DNA of 64,000 nt from an uncultured Verrucomicrobia subdivision 3 bacterium. GTDB taxonomy: Bacteria; Verrucomicrobiota; Verrucomicrobiia; Limisphaerales; UBA11358. Positions 30,491 through 39,217 of this stretch are shown here, piece after piece (within the stretch, counting starts at the first letter, position 1; every line of letters begins with the position of its first letter). The stretch is taken from assembly GCA_903865745.1 (NCBI GenBank), contig CAIPKV010000085.1, positions 21,330-85,329 of the forward strand, given 5' to 3'. The translations under genes and the position numbers were made by a program. The notes under the pieces were generated by a model, which was given only the letters and a program-made list of their open reading frames with translations, was not told the DNA's origin and searched no databases.

Positions 30491-31372
30491 TCATATTGCC
30501 GCTTCGTTTGCGCGTTCCAAAACCACGTCGGCCAGCAGTGGTTCGGTGCCGACGGATGCAGCATACCAGACGAGTTTTCCATCCCGCTCCGTTGGGTTGC
30601 GCCAGGTCGGCTGGCCAGCGGCGAGGCGTTCCTTCACGAGTCGCTCCGGTTCGCCAAGCAGCACCGGAATATCCTCGACGGCGTGCAAGCCATCGCTGAT
30701 AAAAAACGGCACCACGATGAGATTCTTGGTTTTCACGTTTTGCCAGCAGCCTTTGATGAAGGGCGCTTCTTCCATGAAAATCGCGCCGACATCGCCATAA
30801 GTGTTCAGACCGCGAATCAGTTCCGCCTGCCGCTCGACGGCTTTGCGGGAATTGGCGTTTCGCCCCGTGCCGTGGCCCGCGATGAACAGTGTCGTGTCCG
30901 CCGGTTTGGGGGTGCGTGGAAAAGGAAATTGTTTCGCCACCTCGGCTGCACGGGCGAGAATCACCTGGGTCATCAAATCGTGCGAACCGACCGGGCGACA
31001 GTAGTGGAGTTCTGAATTCTGAGTTTTTACTTTTAAGTTATCAGGAAATTGAAAGCCCAGTTCCTGCGGGATAACTTCAGTACTAAAATACCCTTCGCTG
31101 ATGAAGAGCGGGACGATGAAGACCCGCGGCGTGATGATTTCCCCGATTACATTTTTGATGTGCGGTTCCTGTTTCCAAAAACCTTCCCGGACCTCGGCAA
31201 AAATCTTCCGGCGACGCAGTTCCGCCGCGTGCTGATATACCGGCGCGGCGGATTCCGCATTCAGCATCGTGCCATGGCCGAGGATGATCAGCGCGGCATC
31301 GGAGAAATCTTTACTTTGCACGCCACAGATTTTGCCGGAACCGCGTCTGCTCGCAAGGCGGCTAATGCACAT
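30491..31372 (-). CDS. CbiX-type sirohydrochlorin chelatase-like protein, two domains
   Basis: 293 residues from 31372. Two repeats of the chelatase fold: one starts AALIILGHGTMLN, with VPLFISEGYFSTEVIPQEL; the other TLFIAGHGTGRNANSR, with VPFFISDGLHAVEDIPVLLG. Each keeps a metal-binding His in HGT, as in CbiX and SirB. A heptamer run (31010-31040) inserts KVKTQNSELHY between the halves. It could insert Co or Fe into sirohydrochlorin, but no other cobalamin or sirohaem genes are in the window. The start is uncertain, since the first 25 residues are unusual. Confidence 0.75.
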   Translation of the reverse strand: MCISRLASRRGSGKICGVQSKDFSDAALIILGHGTMLNAESAAPVYQHAAELRRRKIFAEVREGFWKQEPHIKNVIGEIITPRVFIVPLFISEGYFSTEVIPQELGFQFPDNLKVKTQNSELHYCRPVGSHDLMTQVILARAAEVAKQFPFPRTPKPADTTLFIAGHGTGRNANSRKAVERQAELIRGLNTYGDVGAIFMEEAPFIKGCWQNVKTKNLIVVPFFISDGLHAVEDIPVLLGEPERLVKERLAAGQPTWRNPTERDGKLVWYAASVGTEPLLADVVLERANEAAI

Positions 31373-31432
31373 TTTTAGTGAAACCTTTTGACGCCGGCAG
31401 GGTCTATCCTTCAAATTATTGCCGACTCAACC

Positions 31433-31843
31433 ATGAAAAAGACCAACCTGATTATCCTAACCCTGACCTCAATTGTCGCGGCGGCCACCGGAGCCTTGGC
31501 TCAGGAAGCCACGCTGCCACCGGCCTCGACGCAGACCGGTGTGACTTATGCCACCGACATTAAGCCCATCTTTGATGCCTCCTGTGTGAAATGCCACACG
31601 GGCGACCGCCCCAAGGCGCACCTGCACATGGACACCCTCGCCGGCGTCCTCAAAGGCACCAAGATGGGACCGATCGTGAAGCCCGGCGACAGCGCCAACA
31701 GCTTCCTGATCAAGGCCGTCGCGCATCTCACCAAAGATTCCGATGCCTGGATGCCGCCGCTGCACAACAAGGCTGGCATCAAGGCACTCACGCCGGAACA
31801 AATCGGTTTGATTCGCGCGTGGATTGATCAGGGCGCCAAATAA
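31433..31843 (+). CDS. Periplasmic planctomycete-type cytochrome c
   Basis: 136 residues from MKKTNLIILTLTSIVAAATGALAQ, a signal peptide. One haem site, CVKCH, is preceded by ATDIKPIFDAS and followed by KAHLHMDTLAGVLKG, as in the small cytochrome domains (PSC1 type) of PVC bacteria. A Met near the C-terminal side (DAWMPP) could be the distal ligand. It is a stand-alone electron carrier. A hairpin terminator follows. Confidence 0.88.
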   Translation: MKKTNLIILTLTSIVAAATGALAQEATLPPASTQTGVTYATDIKPIFDASCVKCHTGDRPKAHLHMDTLAGVLKGTKMGPIVKPGDSANSFLIKAVAHLTKDSDAWMPPLHNKAGIKALTPEQIGLIRAWIDQGAK

Positions 31844-31867
31844 ATTAAAATAACCTGAAGAAATTGC

Positions 31868-31906
31868 ACCGGCGACGTCCGCAAGGATGTCGCCGGTTTA
31901 TTTTTC
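31868..31906 (+). terminator. Terminator between the cytochrome gene and dnaG
   Basis: ACCGGCGACGTCC (31868-31880) pairs with GGATGTCGCCGGT (31885-31897) over a GCAA loop, then a T-rich tract. The dnaG stop codon (31898-31900) lies in the T-tract. Confidence 0.9.
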
Positions 31907-33712
31907 TAATTGGGAAAGGGGCAGCCGCTTCTGTTCCTTGAGCTTCATCTGTTCGCGAAGCAGGGCAACTTTCTCCTCGTCGCCGGTCTGCGGCTGGCTG
32001 ATTTTTTGCGTGAGGCTGCCAATTTGCCGGTCCAGAAACTGATTCCGCAATTTTAGAGTCACGTCCGCCAGCTGCGTTTCGGGGTTGGGAATTTTCCGGT
32101 CTTCGGCCACCGCCTCGGTGATGAGGTTGCGCTGTTCCGGCGATTCGCACGTGTCGAGAAATTCTGCCAGGTTGTGCCAGGTCTCATGTTCCTGGGCAGC
32201 GAGGCGCAAATCGACGATCTGCCGGATGTGCGGATGTAATATCCAGTTCACGTCCAGATGCAGCGCCGCCCAAGGCACGAATTCATCCTGCGATAACAGC
32301 AGTTTCAGCAGGTGAAATTCCAGCGGCGAGGGTGGGGTCAAGGTTTCTGGTTCCGCATTTAACATTTCTTCATCATCCGGCTCCGTGCCCTGAACCCTGA
32401 GCTCGGAATTCTTAACCTTTGAAAATTCCTGACGGACGGCTTCCACCGTCACCCCAAGTCGCAACGCCGTCTTTTGGGCGTAAGTATCCACCAGAACTGA
32501 ATTGCCGGTCTTGTGGACGGCCTCGGCCATGGCGCGCAAAATTGCCAGCCGGCCTTTGTCGGAGCTGACTTCATTCGTCGCGCACAAGCGGCCTAAATAA
32601 TAGTCAAAGAAGCCTTCCGCCTTTTTGATGAGCTGGTTGAACGCTTCGCCGCCGTTTGTTTTGATGTAGCTATCCGGGTCATGCGGGGCAGGCACCACGG
32701 CCACGCGTACCGCGAGACCGGAAGCCAGCAGATGATCGAGCGAACGCACGATGGCGTTCTGCCCGGCGTTGTCGGAATCGAAGCACAGCACGGCCTCGTT
32801 GGTGTAGCGCTTGAGCAGCCGCGCGTGTTGGTCAGTAAAGGCCGTGCCCTGCGGCGCAACGATGTTCTGCACGCCATTCGTGAAGCACGCAATCAAATCC
32901 AACTGACCTTCGCAGATGATGGCGAACCCGGCGTCGAGAATGGCGCGTTTGGATTTATCGAGTCCGAAGAAAATCTTACTCTTGGTAAAGATGGGTGTCT
33001 CCGGCGAGTTAACGTATTTAGCGGTCTTCTCGTCGCCGGACAATACACGCCCGCTGAAACCAATCACACGGCCTTGCTCGTCGCAGATGGGAAACATCAG
33101 GCGTCCGCGGAAACGGTCGTAGTAGCGGTCCGTTTCCTCTTTGCGGATGATGAGGCCGGCCTTCTCGACGGTGGTGAGGTCAAAGTTTTTGCTGCGCGCC
33201 CAGTTTACCGTGTCGTCCCACAATTCCGGCGCGGCCCCGATGCGAAATAGTTTTATCGCCTCCGCCGAGACGCCGCGCTTGGCCAGATAATCGCGGGCGA
33301 CCTGGCCGGCGGCTTCGTTCGCGAGGCAGTTTTGCCAGCGCGTCGTGAGCTGTTCGTGGATGTCGAGCAACTGATCCTTGAGGTGCCGCGATTCCTGCGC
33401 GCCGGGCGTGTTCTCAAACTCCAGCGGAATCTTCGCGCGTTCGGCCAGCCGGCGCACCGCATCCATGAAGCCGATGTTTTCGTAATCTTTTACAAAGGTA
33501 AAAACGTCCCCGCCCTTGTGGCAGCCGAAGCAGTGGAAGATCTGCTTGTGCGGGTTGACGTTGAAGCTAGGCGACTTCTCTTTATGGAACGGGCAGAGCG
33601 CGGTGAAGTTGGCGCCATTTTTCTTAAGCGGGACGTAGGCGCCGATGATGTCAACAATGTCGCTCGCAGCGCGAATCTGTTCTCGCGTGGCAGGGGATAG
33701 GAAGCCGGCCAT
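31898..33712 (-). CDS. dnaG: DNA primase
   Basis: Makes RNA primers for replication, 604 residues. N-terminal zinc domain CPFHKEKSPSFNVNPHKQ and CFGCHKGGDVFTFV; TOPRIM-type polymerase core with KSKIFFGLDKS, ICEGQLDLIACF and AVLCFDSDNAGQNA. C-terminal part is a helical DnaB-binding domain. Between core and C-terminus a repeat-rich stretch (32338-32425) encodes KNSELRVQGTEPDDEEMLNAEPETLTPP, in frame. cvpA is upstream on the same strand. Confidence 0.95.
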   Translation of the reverse strand: MAGFLSPATREQIRAASDIVDIIGAYVPLKKNGANFTALCPFHKEKSPSFNVNPHKQIFHCFGCHKGGDVFTFVKDYENIGFMDAVRRLAERAKIPLEFENTPGAQESRHLKDQLLDIHEQLTTRWQNCLANEAAGQVARDYLAKRGVSAEAIKLFRIGAAPELWDDTVNWARSKNFDLTTVEKAGLIIRKEETDRYYDRFRGRLMFPICDEQGRVIGFSGRVLSGDEKTAKYVNSPETPIFTKSKIFFGLDKSKRAILDAGFAIICEGQLDLIACFTNGVQNIVAPQGTAFTDQHARLLKRYTNEAVLCFDSDNAGQNAIVRSLDHLLASGLAVRVAVVPAPHDPDSYIKTNGGEAFNQLIKKAEGFFDYYLGRLCATNEVSSDKGRLAILRAMAEAVHKTGNSVLVDTYAQKTALRLGVTVEAVRQEFSKVKNSELRVQGTEPDDEEMLNAEPETLTPPSPLEFHLLKLLLSQDEFVPWAALHLDVNWILHPHIRQIVDLRLAAQEHETWHNLAEFLDTCESPEQRNLITEAVAEDRKIPNPETQLADVTLKLRNQFLDRQIGSLTQKISQPQTGDEEKVALLREQMKLKEQKRLPLSQLEK

Positions 33713-33730
33713 GTCTCGACGCCGTGCGGT

Positions 33731-34417
33731 TTATTTTCCGAAGTATATGACCGGGTGGGTGGTCGGCGGGGCGATGGAAGTGCCGGTCTTCACAAGCAAC
33801 CCGGAAAGGTTGTTCTTGATGAACGGCCCGGCTAGCGATTCTTTGAAGACGCTCGTCTGCACCTCGCTCAAGGTCGGAAAAAAATCACCGCTGTAGCCAG
33901 ACACGCCGCCGCCGAACCAGCGGTTGCTGAATTCCTTCGACGCCATGATGTCCGCCTGCGAATAGTACGGCGCATTCAGCAGCGCCAAGGCAAAAATCAC
34001 CATGCACAGGTAGCGTAGCATCCCCGAAATCATGCCGAAGTAATACTCCCGGGAGCCGAAGAAGCTGCTGCCTTCGAGCCGGTGCTTAATCCGGTGTTTA
34101 ATGAGCGAAAACACGAGGCACACCACGGCGACGATGACGACATAACTGGTGACAAACGCCGCCGTCTCTTCCGTGATGCTTTTACCGAAGACGGTCTTGA
34201 TGTAGCCCCGGTCAATCAGCTCGCGACCCAGCGCATGGTAGCCGGCGGCGCCCGAAATCACGACGGTCAGCCATTGCACGAGGGGCACTAATTCCTTGGT
34301 CATCCCGTTTCGACGACCGCGCCAGAAGCCAAACGCCAGCACGAGGACCAGCACTACGTCAAACCAGTTGAAGAGCATTTTGCCAGTGGCGAATTGTTGG
34401 GTGGCGGCCGCAATCAT
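33731..34417 (-). CDS. CvpA family membrane protein
   Basis: 228 residues; a second start at 34378 (MLFNWFDVVLVLVLAFGFWRGRRNGM) is closer to family length. Four hydrophobic segments (VVLVLVLAFGFW, WLTVVISGAAGYHAL, FVTSYVVIVAVVCLVFSLI, MVIFALALL). CvpA proteins are inner-membrane proteins first linked to colicin V production and to envelope tolerance. It ends 18 bp before the dnaG start. Confidence 0.85.
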   Translation of the reverse strand: MIAAATQQFATGKMLFNWFDVVLVLVLAFGFWRGRRNGMTKELVPLVQWLTVVISGAAGYHALGRELIDRGYIKTVFGKSITEETAAFVTSYVVIVAVVCLVFSLIKHRIKHRLEGSSFFGSREYYFGMISGMLRYLCMVIFALALLNAPYYSQADIMASKEFSNRWFGGGVSGYSGDFFPTLSEVQTSVFKESLAGPFIKNNLSGLLVKTGTSIAPPTTHPVIYFGK

Positions 34418-34477
34418 GGCTCAATCATTAGGTTCTCCGCCCTCAAAGGCCAGCGAATTTTTTGCTGGCGTTCAGTC

Positions 34478-35083
34478 TTAAAGGGTTTCGGCGGCAATCT
34501 GCTTGAGGTCGGCAACCACATTATCCGTGGCGTCCGCCGGCACGCTGGCAGCGGTAAGAATTTTTTTTACGCTGTTGAGCAGGGTCTGGGTTTGCGTGGC
34601 GGAAAGATGCGCGCCGTTGAACAGTGCATGGATATTCCGGGCCAGAGTGAGGTTTTGCGGGATGAGGTGCTTGTGGCCACTGACGGCCGTAATCAGATGA
34701 CCAGTCAGCGCCTTGATGGAAGTGGCGGAAGCCTTTTTATCAAGGGACGCCGCCGCCGAAAGATGGGTCATCAGCGCCGGCCGCTGGTCGGCGCCGGCCG
34801 AAGCATCAGCGGCCTGACAGAGCACATCCAGGTCCGTGTGGAGATCGGCAATATTTTGCAACGTGGCCGCCAGCGCCGGATTGACTGGCGGAGCCGTTTG
34901 CGCCGGCGGCGCGCTTGGGGTGGCGGGTGCGGAAGGCGGCGTCTGGTTGTCGCCGCCTTGGGAGGCCGCCGTGGTTTGATTCACGGCGCGTTTGGCCTGA
35001 CCGATGGCGAGGTTATAGTTCACATCGGCCAAGGCACTGCTGACGAATGCCAGAGTCACGGCCAAAATAACTAACGCCTTCAT
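34478..35083 (-). CDS. Secreted helical protein of unknown function
   Basis: 201 residues: a signal peptide (KALVILAVTLAFVSSALA), a Pro/Ala/Thr-rich linker (TPPSAPATPSAPPAQTAPP), then an all-helical region. No known family. It starts 6 bp after the stop of the tail-specific protease gene on the same strand, so both are probably made together and exported to the periplasm. Confidence 0.8.
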   Translation of the reverse strand: MKALVILAVTLAFVSSALADVNYNLAIGQAKRAVNQTTAASQGGDNQTPPSAPATPSAPPAQTAPPVNPALAATLQNIADLHTDLDVLCQAADASAGADQRPALMTHLSAAASLDKKASATSIKALTGHLITAVSGHKHLIPQNLTLARNIHALFNGAHLSATQTQTLLNSVKKILTAASVPADATDNVVADLKQIAAETL

Positions 35084-35089
35084 GAAAAC

Positions 35090-37387
35090 TTACGGGTTGG
35101 TGGTCGCCGGGCTGCCTTTGCCGAGCAGCGCAATATAATCCAGCAGGATGCGCTGGGTTTCATCGAAGATCGGGTCAAACGGCGGGGGCGATTTCTTGTC
35201 GGCCACCGCCGATTTCACGGTATTGGTGGCGGTGACGGTGCTGACCTTGTTGGTGTCTGCGTTAGCGGTGGCGGAGACGGAGTTCGTATCCACACCGTCT
35301 TCCTTCAAGCCTGGCAGCGCGGCGTTTTCCACAGTGATATTATAGACCTTCACGCCGCTTGGTTTGCGCGCAGAACGCTCCGCATCGCGGACGAGGCTCT
35401 GACGGAAGACGCGTTCCCGTTCCTTAAGCGTCTCGTGCTCGTTGATGGAGGCGGTCTTGTCGGCCTGCATTTTTACGAACTGGTCAATGTCCTGTTTCAC
35501 GTAGATAAAATCCTGATTCGTGGCAATCCGCTCGTCGGAATGCGCCTTGAGCGTCGCGAGATACGGCTGAACGAGATTAAACTTCTCGTAGTTTGCGGGC
35601 TGGATGGTGTCCCACGGCAATGGATTATCGAGCGAGACTTCGCCGACTTGCGTGGAATAGTTCAGCACGTCCGGCAAAATGATATCCGGCTCCACGCCCT
35701 TGAGCTGGGTGGACGCACCGCTCACCCGATAGAATTTTCGGATGGTAATCTTGATGGTGCCGGGATCATTCGAGTTCCCCTTGTCGGCCGATAACATGTA
35801 AGGCTTCAGCGGGTTCAAGTTTTGAACCGTGCCCTTGCCGTGCGTCGAGATGTCGCCAATGACGAGCGCCCGGCCGTAATCCTGCAACGCCGCCGCCGCA
35901 ATCTCCGAGGCGGACGCACTAAACCGATTGATCATTACCGCGAGCGGGCCGTCATAAAGTTGCGCCGGATCCGGCACGGTATCCACTTGCACCTGACCAT
36001 CGGGATTGCGCGCGAGCACCACCGGGCCGCCCTTGATGAACAGGCCGGTGAACCTGATGGCTTCTTCCAGCGAGCCGCCCGGATTCGAGCGCAGGTCAAT
36101 GATAATGCCGGACACCTTCTCCGCCTTTAACCGGTTAATCAGCTTCGTCACGTCCGCCGTCGTGCTTTTAGGCGTCGTCTGACCGTCATTGCCCAGATTC
36201 ACCGTGGCGTAGAATGATGGCAGGTCAATGACGCCAATGCGCTGGCCATCGGGGAATTGCAACAGCTTCGCCTTGGCCTCCGAATCTTCCAGCTTGATTT
36301 CATCGCGGATGAGCGTGACCACCTTGCGCGTCGTATGGTCCGGCGCGAGGCTCAGCGTCAGGCGCACTTCAGTCCCTTTCGGGCCGCGGATTTGCTGAAC
36401 CACCTTCTCCAAATCCATGTCCACCACATCCACCGGTGTTTTGTCGCCCTGCGCCACGGCCACGATGCGGTCTTTCTCGTGAACCTGCTTGCTCTTCATC
36501 GCCGGACCGCCGGGCACCAGCGAGCGGATGGTGCAATAGCCATCGTCCTCGCCCAGTTGCGCGCCGATGCCAAACAGCGAGAGGTTCATGCCAATGGAAA
36601 AGTCCTGCGCGTGCGGCGCACTGAAATAATCCGAGTGCGGATCGTAGGCATGACAAAGCCCGTTGAGATAAGCCTGCAAGACGCCGTCGCTATCCCAGTT
36701 CGTGGTCATGTGCAGGTTCCACTTATAATGCTTCTCCAACGTCGCCGGAATATCCTTCGCTGCATTCGACGGCAGCTTCACGACAAAGTTATCGTTCGTC
36801 TCAATGATTTCGCGGCCCAACTTTTCCTGCAAATACTCATAGCGCAGGCGCTGCCGCCAGAGCGCTTCCGCCTCCGTCAAATCTTTCGGGAAAGGCGCGT
36901 GCCGCCGGTCCAGGACAATCTTTTCATCGGTGTTGAACTTGAACTTGTCATGCTTCAACAAATCCGTCACATACGCGTCGTGCTGTTCGATGCGCTCCGC
37001 GAAGCGGTCATACACCGCGAACGCCGGCGTCAAATCCGCCGTGCCATGTTCCAGCGTCAGCTTGTCGAGATTCGTCCGGTAGATGGCGAACTCGTCGATA
37101 TCGCTTTGGAGAAAGTTTTCGTGGCGCGGATCGAGCGAATCAATGTAGCCGTCGAAGAACTTTTCCGACAACGCTTCATCCAGCGGATGCTGCGAATAAT
37201 GGTATTCCTCCAGCAACCGGGCGGCCACGTGGGCGATGCGCGGGTCATTCGGGCCGGGTTTCAGGGCTGTGGGCGGCAGGGCGGGCAGGGCGGGGACATC
37301 CGACTGGCTGGTCTCGCAACCGGCCCAGATGGCGAGCGCGATGGCCGGGATTAGCAGCGCCAGCGAGAAGTTTCTAATACGGAACAT
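35090..37387 (-). CDS. prc: Carboxy-terminal processing (tail-specific) protease, S41 family
   Basis: About 765 residues from 37387; starts at 37399 and 37417 are also possible. An N-terminal hydrophobic segment ends at AIWAGC, an imperfect lipobox. Then the Prc helical region, a PDZ domain (GIGAQLGEDDGYCTIRSLVPGGPAMKS, KDRIVAVAQG), and the S41 core with nucleophile Ser in NRFSASASEIAAAALQDYGRA and Lys in THGKGTVQ. A DUF3340-like tail closes it. It degrades or trims periplasmic proteins by their C-termini. Confidence 0.93.
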   Translation of the reverse strand: MFRIRNFSLALLIPAIALAIWAGCETSQSDVPALPALPPTALKPGPNDPRIAHVAARLLEEYHYSQHPLDEALSEKFFDGYIDSLDPRHENFLQSDIDEFAIYRTNLDKLTLEHGTADLTPAFAVYDRFAERIEQHDAYVTDLLKHDKFKFNTDEKIVLDRRHAPFPKDLTEAEALWRQRLRYEYLQEKLGREIIETNDNFVVKLPSNAAKDIPATLEKHYKWNLHMTTNWDSDGVLQAYLNGLCHAYDPHSDYFSAPHAQDFSIGMNLSLFGIGAQLGEDDGYCTIRSLVPGGPAMKSKQVHEKDRIVAVAQGDKTPVDVVDMDLEKVVQQIRGPKGTEVRLTLSLAPDHTTRKVVTLIRDEIKLEDSEAKAKLLQFPDGQRIGVIDLPSFYATVNLGNDGQTTPKSTTADVTKLINRLKAEKVSGIIIDLRSNPGGSLEEAIRFTGLFIKGGPVVLARNPDGQVQVDTVPDPAQLYDGPLAVMINRFSASASEIAAAALQDYGRALVIGDISTHGKGTVQNLNPLKPYMLSADKGNSNDPGTIKITIRKFYRVSGASTQLKGVEPDIILPDVLNYSTQVGEVSLDNPLPWDTIQPANYEKFNLVQPYLATLKAHSDERIATNQDFIYVKQDIDQFVKMQADKTASINEHETLKERERVFRQSLVRDAERSARKPSGVKVYNITVENAALPGLKEDGVDTNSVSATANADTNKVSTVTATNTVKSAVADKKSPPPFDPIFDETQRILLDYIALLGKGSPATTNP

Positions 37388-37514
37388 GGTGGATGGCATG
37401 AGCACAATTTGACCCAAGATAACTCAAACCGTTCAGCGGGGAAACCAAATTGCGCGCGATTTTGGTTTTGAGATGATAACGGGCTGCCCAAGCCGTTGGG
37501 CTCAAATCAAGGAG

Positions 37515-37601
37515 ATGGACGGACGCGCGCTCCGTGTTAAATTGCTGCCGGATGGCGAGACCATCCACAACGCGTTTTTTGACCGCGATTTTGAATTATG
37601 A
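37515..37601 (+). CDS. Possible 28-codon leader gene coupled to the DUF2283 gene
   Basis: MDGRALRVKLLPDGETIHNAFF... ends in a TGA that overlaps the next ATG (ATGA). The overlap suggests translational coupling. AAGGAG directly abuts the start codon, which is too close for a standard ribosome binding site. No family. Confidence 0.3.
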   Translation: MDGRALRVKLLPDGETIHNAFFDRDFEL

Positions 37602-37795
37602 AGATTCGCTACTTTCAGGACACCGATACGCTGCACATCGAGTTCAAGCCCGCCGCCGTGGCCGAGACGCGCGACTTGGATGAGAACACGCTATTGGACT
37701 TGGACCAGCGCGGACAGATTCTGGCCATCACCATGGAACACGCGAGCCAGCGCACGGATGCCCCCCAATTTTCCTACGAACAGGTAACCGCCTGA
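37598..37795 (+). CDS. DUF2283 family protein
   Basis: 65 residues, MKIRYFQDTDTLHIEF, then the typical RDLDENTLLDLDQRGQILAITMEHAS. DUF2283 proteins are tiny and of unknown function, often found near toxin-like genes; no toxin partner is seen here, though a 28-codon frame overlaps the start. Confidence 0.85.
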   Translation: MKIRYFQDTDTLHIEFKPAAVAETRDLDENTLLDLDQRGQILAITMEHASQRTDAPQFSYEQVTA

Positions 37796-38038
37796 TTTTT
37801 TAGTCTGCAAGACCTGTCGCTTCACCCCGATATTACCCCGCCCTCGGCTGACCCACAGGTCAGCCCTACCGGCGTGCACGCCCAACCGCTCGCCACCATC
37901 CTCTTTGAATTGCATGATGACGGCTCCCGTTTCCAGCCGCCTGACTGCGTGGCTAAAGTAGATCCCGCTGAAACTTCATTGCGCGATATATCCGGCGATG
38001 CCCTTTGACTATTCAAAGCGTTCCGCTAGAGTGCCGGA

Positions 38039-39016
38039 ATGCCCCCAACCCTGGCTTACGCGGTCAAGGCGCGCAAAGGAAAACCCCGGCTCAAAACGGC
38101 GCTCCTCACCTCGCTCCTGGCCCCGTCTGCGCAAACGGGCGTGCGTGACCTTAACCTGGCTGAAAAAATGGTGGCTTCAAAAATCTACCGCGATTACGAA
38201 TCGGCCTTTAGCAGTCTCACGGGCATGCCGCTGGCTTTTCAACCCGTCGACTCGTGGCAGTTGCCGCACCATGGCAAACCCGATGAAAATGCCCTGTGCC
38301 GCTTGATGACGGAGAAAAGTGGTTCGTGTTCATTTTGCCTGCAGGCGCATGACCAGCTCAACCGGCTGGCGCTCAAGAAAGCTAAAACGATGACCTGCGC
38401 CCTGGGGCTTTCCGATTCCGCAGTGCCGGTGCGTCTGAATAACCGCGTGATTGGTTTCTTTCAAGTCGGCCAGGTATTCCGGACCAAGCCGACCGCCAGA
38501 CAATTTAAAAAAGTCCTTAAGCTGGCCAAGCAGCTGGGGATCAAGGCGCGCCCCGCCACCCTGAAAAAAGCGTTCTATTCCGGCCGCGTCCTCACCCCGG
38601 CCAAATATGCGGGCGCAATCAATCTGCTCAAAGTTTTTGCACAACATCTGGGGTCATTGAGCCACCAGATTTTCATCCAACAGAATGTAGCGGAGCTAAA
38701 AGTCATCACCAAAGCGCGCACTTACATTCACGATCATCTGACCGACCAGATGAAGCTGGGCGAGGTGGCCCGGGCCGTGAACATGAGCACTTTTTATTTC
38801 TGCAAGACCTTCAAACGCTATGCCGGCATTAATTTTACCGATTATGTCTCCCGGGTGCGCATCGAGAAAGCCAAGAACCTGTTGTTGAATCCCAATCTCC
38901 GGGTTAGCGAAATCGCCTTTGAAATCGGGTTCCAGTCCCTCACCCATTTCAATCGCCGGTTCTATACCCACGTTGGCTTATCCCCCTCAAAATACCGCGA
39001 GCAATTGGCGCATTAA
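38039..39016 (+). CDS. AraC-family regulator with PocR sensory domain
   Basis: 325 residues. Residues 50-190 resemble a PocR domain: a cysteine-rich pocket (NALCRLM, GSCSFCLQAHD) and CALGLSDSAVPVRLNNRVIGFFQVGQVF. Residues 225-325 are an AraC HTH pair (LGEVARAVNMSTFYFCKTFKRYAGINFTDYVSRVRIEKAKNLLL, VSEIAFEIGFQSLTHFNRRFYTHVGLSPSKYR). PocR domains sense small ligands such as propanediol or other hydrocarbon derivatives. Its target is unknown; no catabolic operon adjoins it. A hairpin terminator follows. Confidence 0.9.
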   Translation: MPPTLAYAVKARKGKPRLKTALLTSLLAPSAQTGVRDLNLAEKMVASKIYRDYESAFSSLTGMPLAFQPVDSWQLPHHGKPDENALCRLMTEKSGSCSFCLQAHDQLNRLALKKAKTMTCALGLSDSAVPVRLNNRVIGFFQVGQVFRTKPTARQFKKVLKLAKQLGIKARPATLKKAFYSGRVLTPAKYAGAINLLKVFAQHLGSLSHQIFIQQNVAELKVITKARTYIHDHLTDQMKLGEVARAVNMSTFYFCKTFKRYAGINFTDYVSRVRIEKAKNLLLNPNLRVSEIAFEIGFQSLTHFNRRFYTHVGLSPSKYREQLAH

Positions 39017-39019
39017 ATA

Positions 39020-39046
39020 GCCGGGCAACCCGGCGCCTGTTTTTTC
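39020..39046 (+). terminator. Terminator after the AraC/PocR gene
   Basis: GCCGGG-CAA-CCCGGC (39020-39034) followed after five bases by a run of T. Confidence 0.75.
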
Positions 39047-39084
39047 TGCTGGTCACTTTGTGAAATCCGGGTCTGACTCTCGTT

Positions 39085-39133
39085 GGAAAGCCCACTCGAG
39101 CCGCTGGACCATTTATTTAGTTTGTACCCGAAG
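39085..39133 (+). repeat. Left 49-bp direct repeat flanking the restriction-modification pair
   Basis: Matches 40912-40960 at 44 of 49 positions (starts GGAAAGCCC, ends TACCCGAAG). The two copies bracket the methyltransferase and endonuclease genes. Confidence 0.85.
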
Positions 39134-39217
39134 TCAGTTCTCATTCTACTTGTAGTGAAAAATCTTCGAAGTTCACTTGGCGATTTTTGCAAAATCATCT
39201 AATGTCCTCATAGCTAA

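Noticed and set aside
37846..37865. GGCTGACC-CACA-GGTCAGCC inverted repeat as a terminator or operator
   Set aside because: No T-tract follows and no regulator pairing is apparent; listed only as an isolated palindrome.
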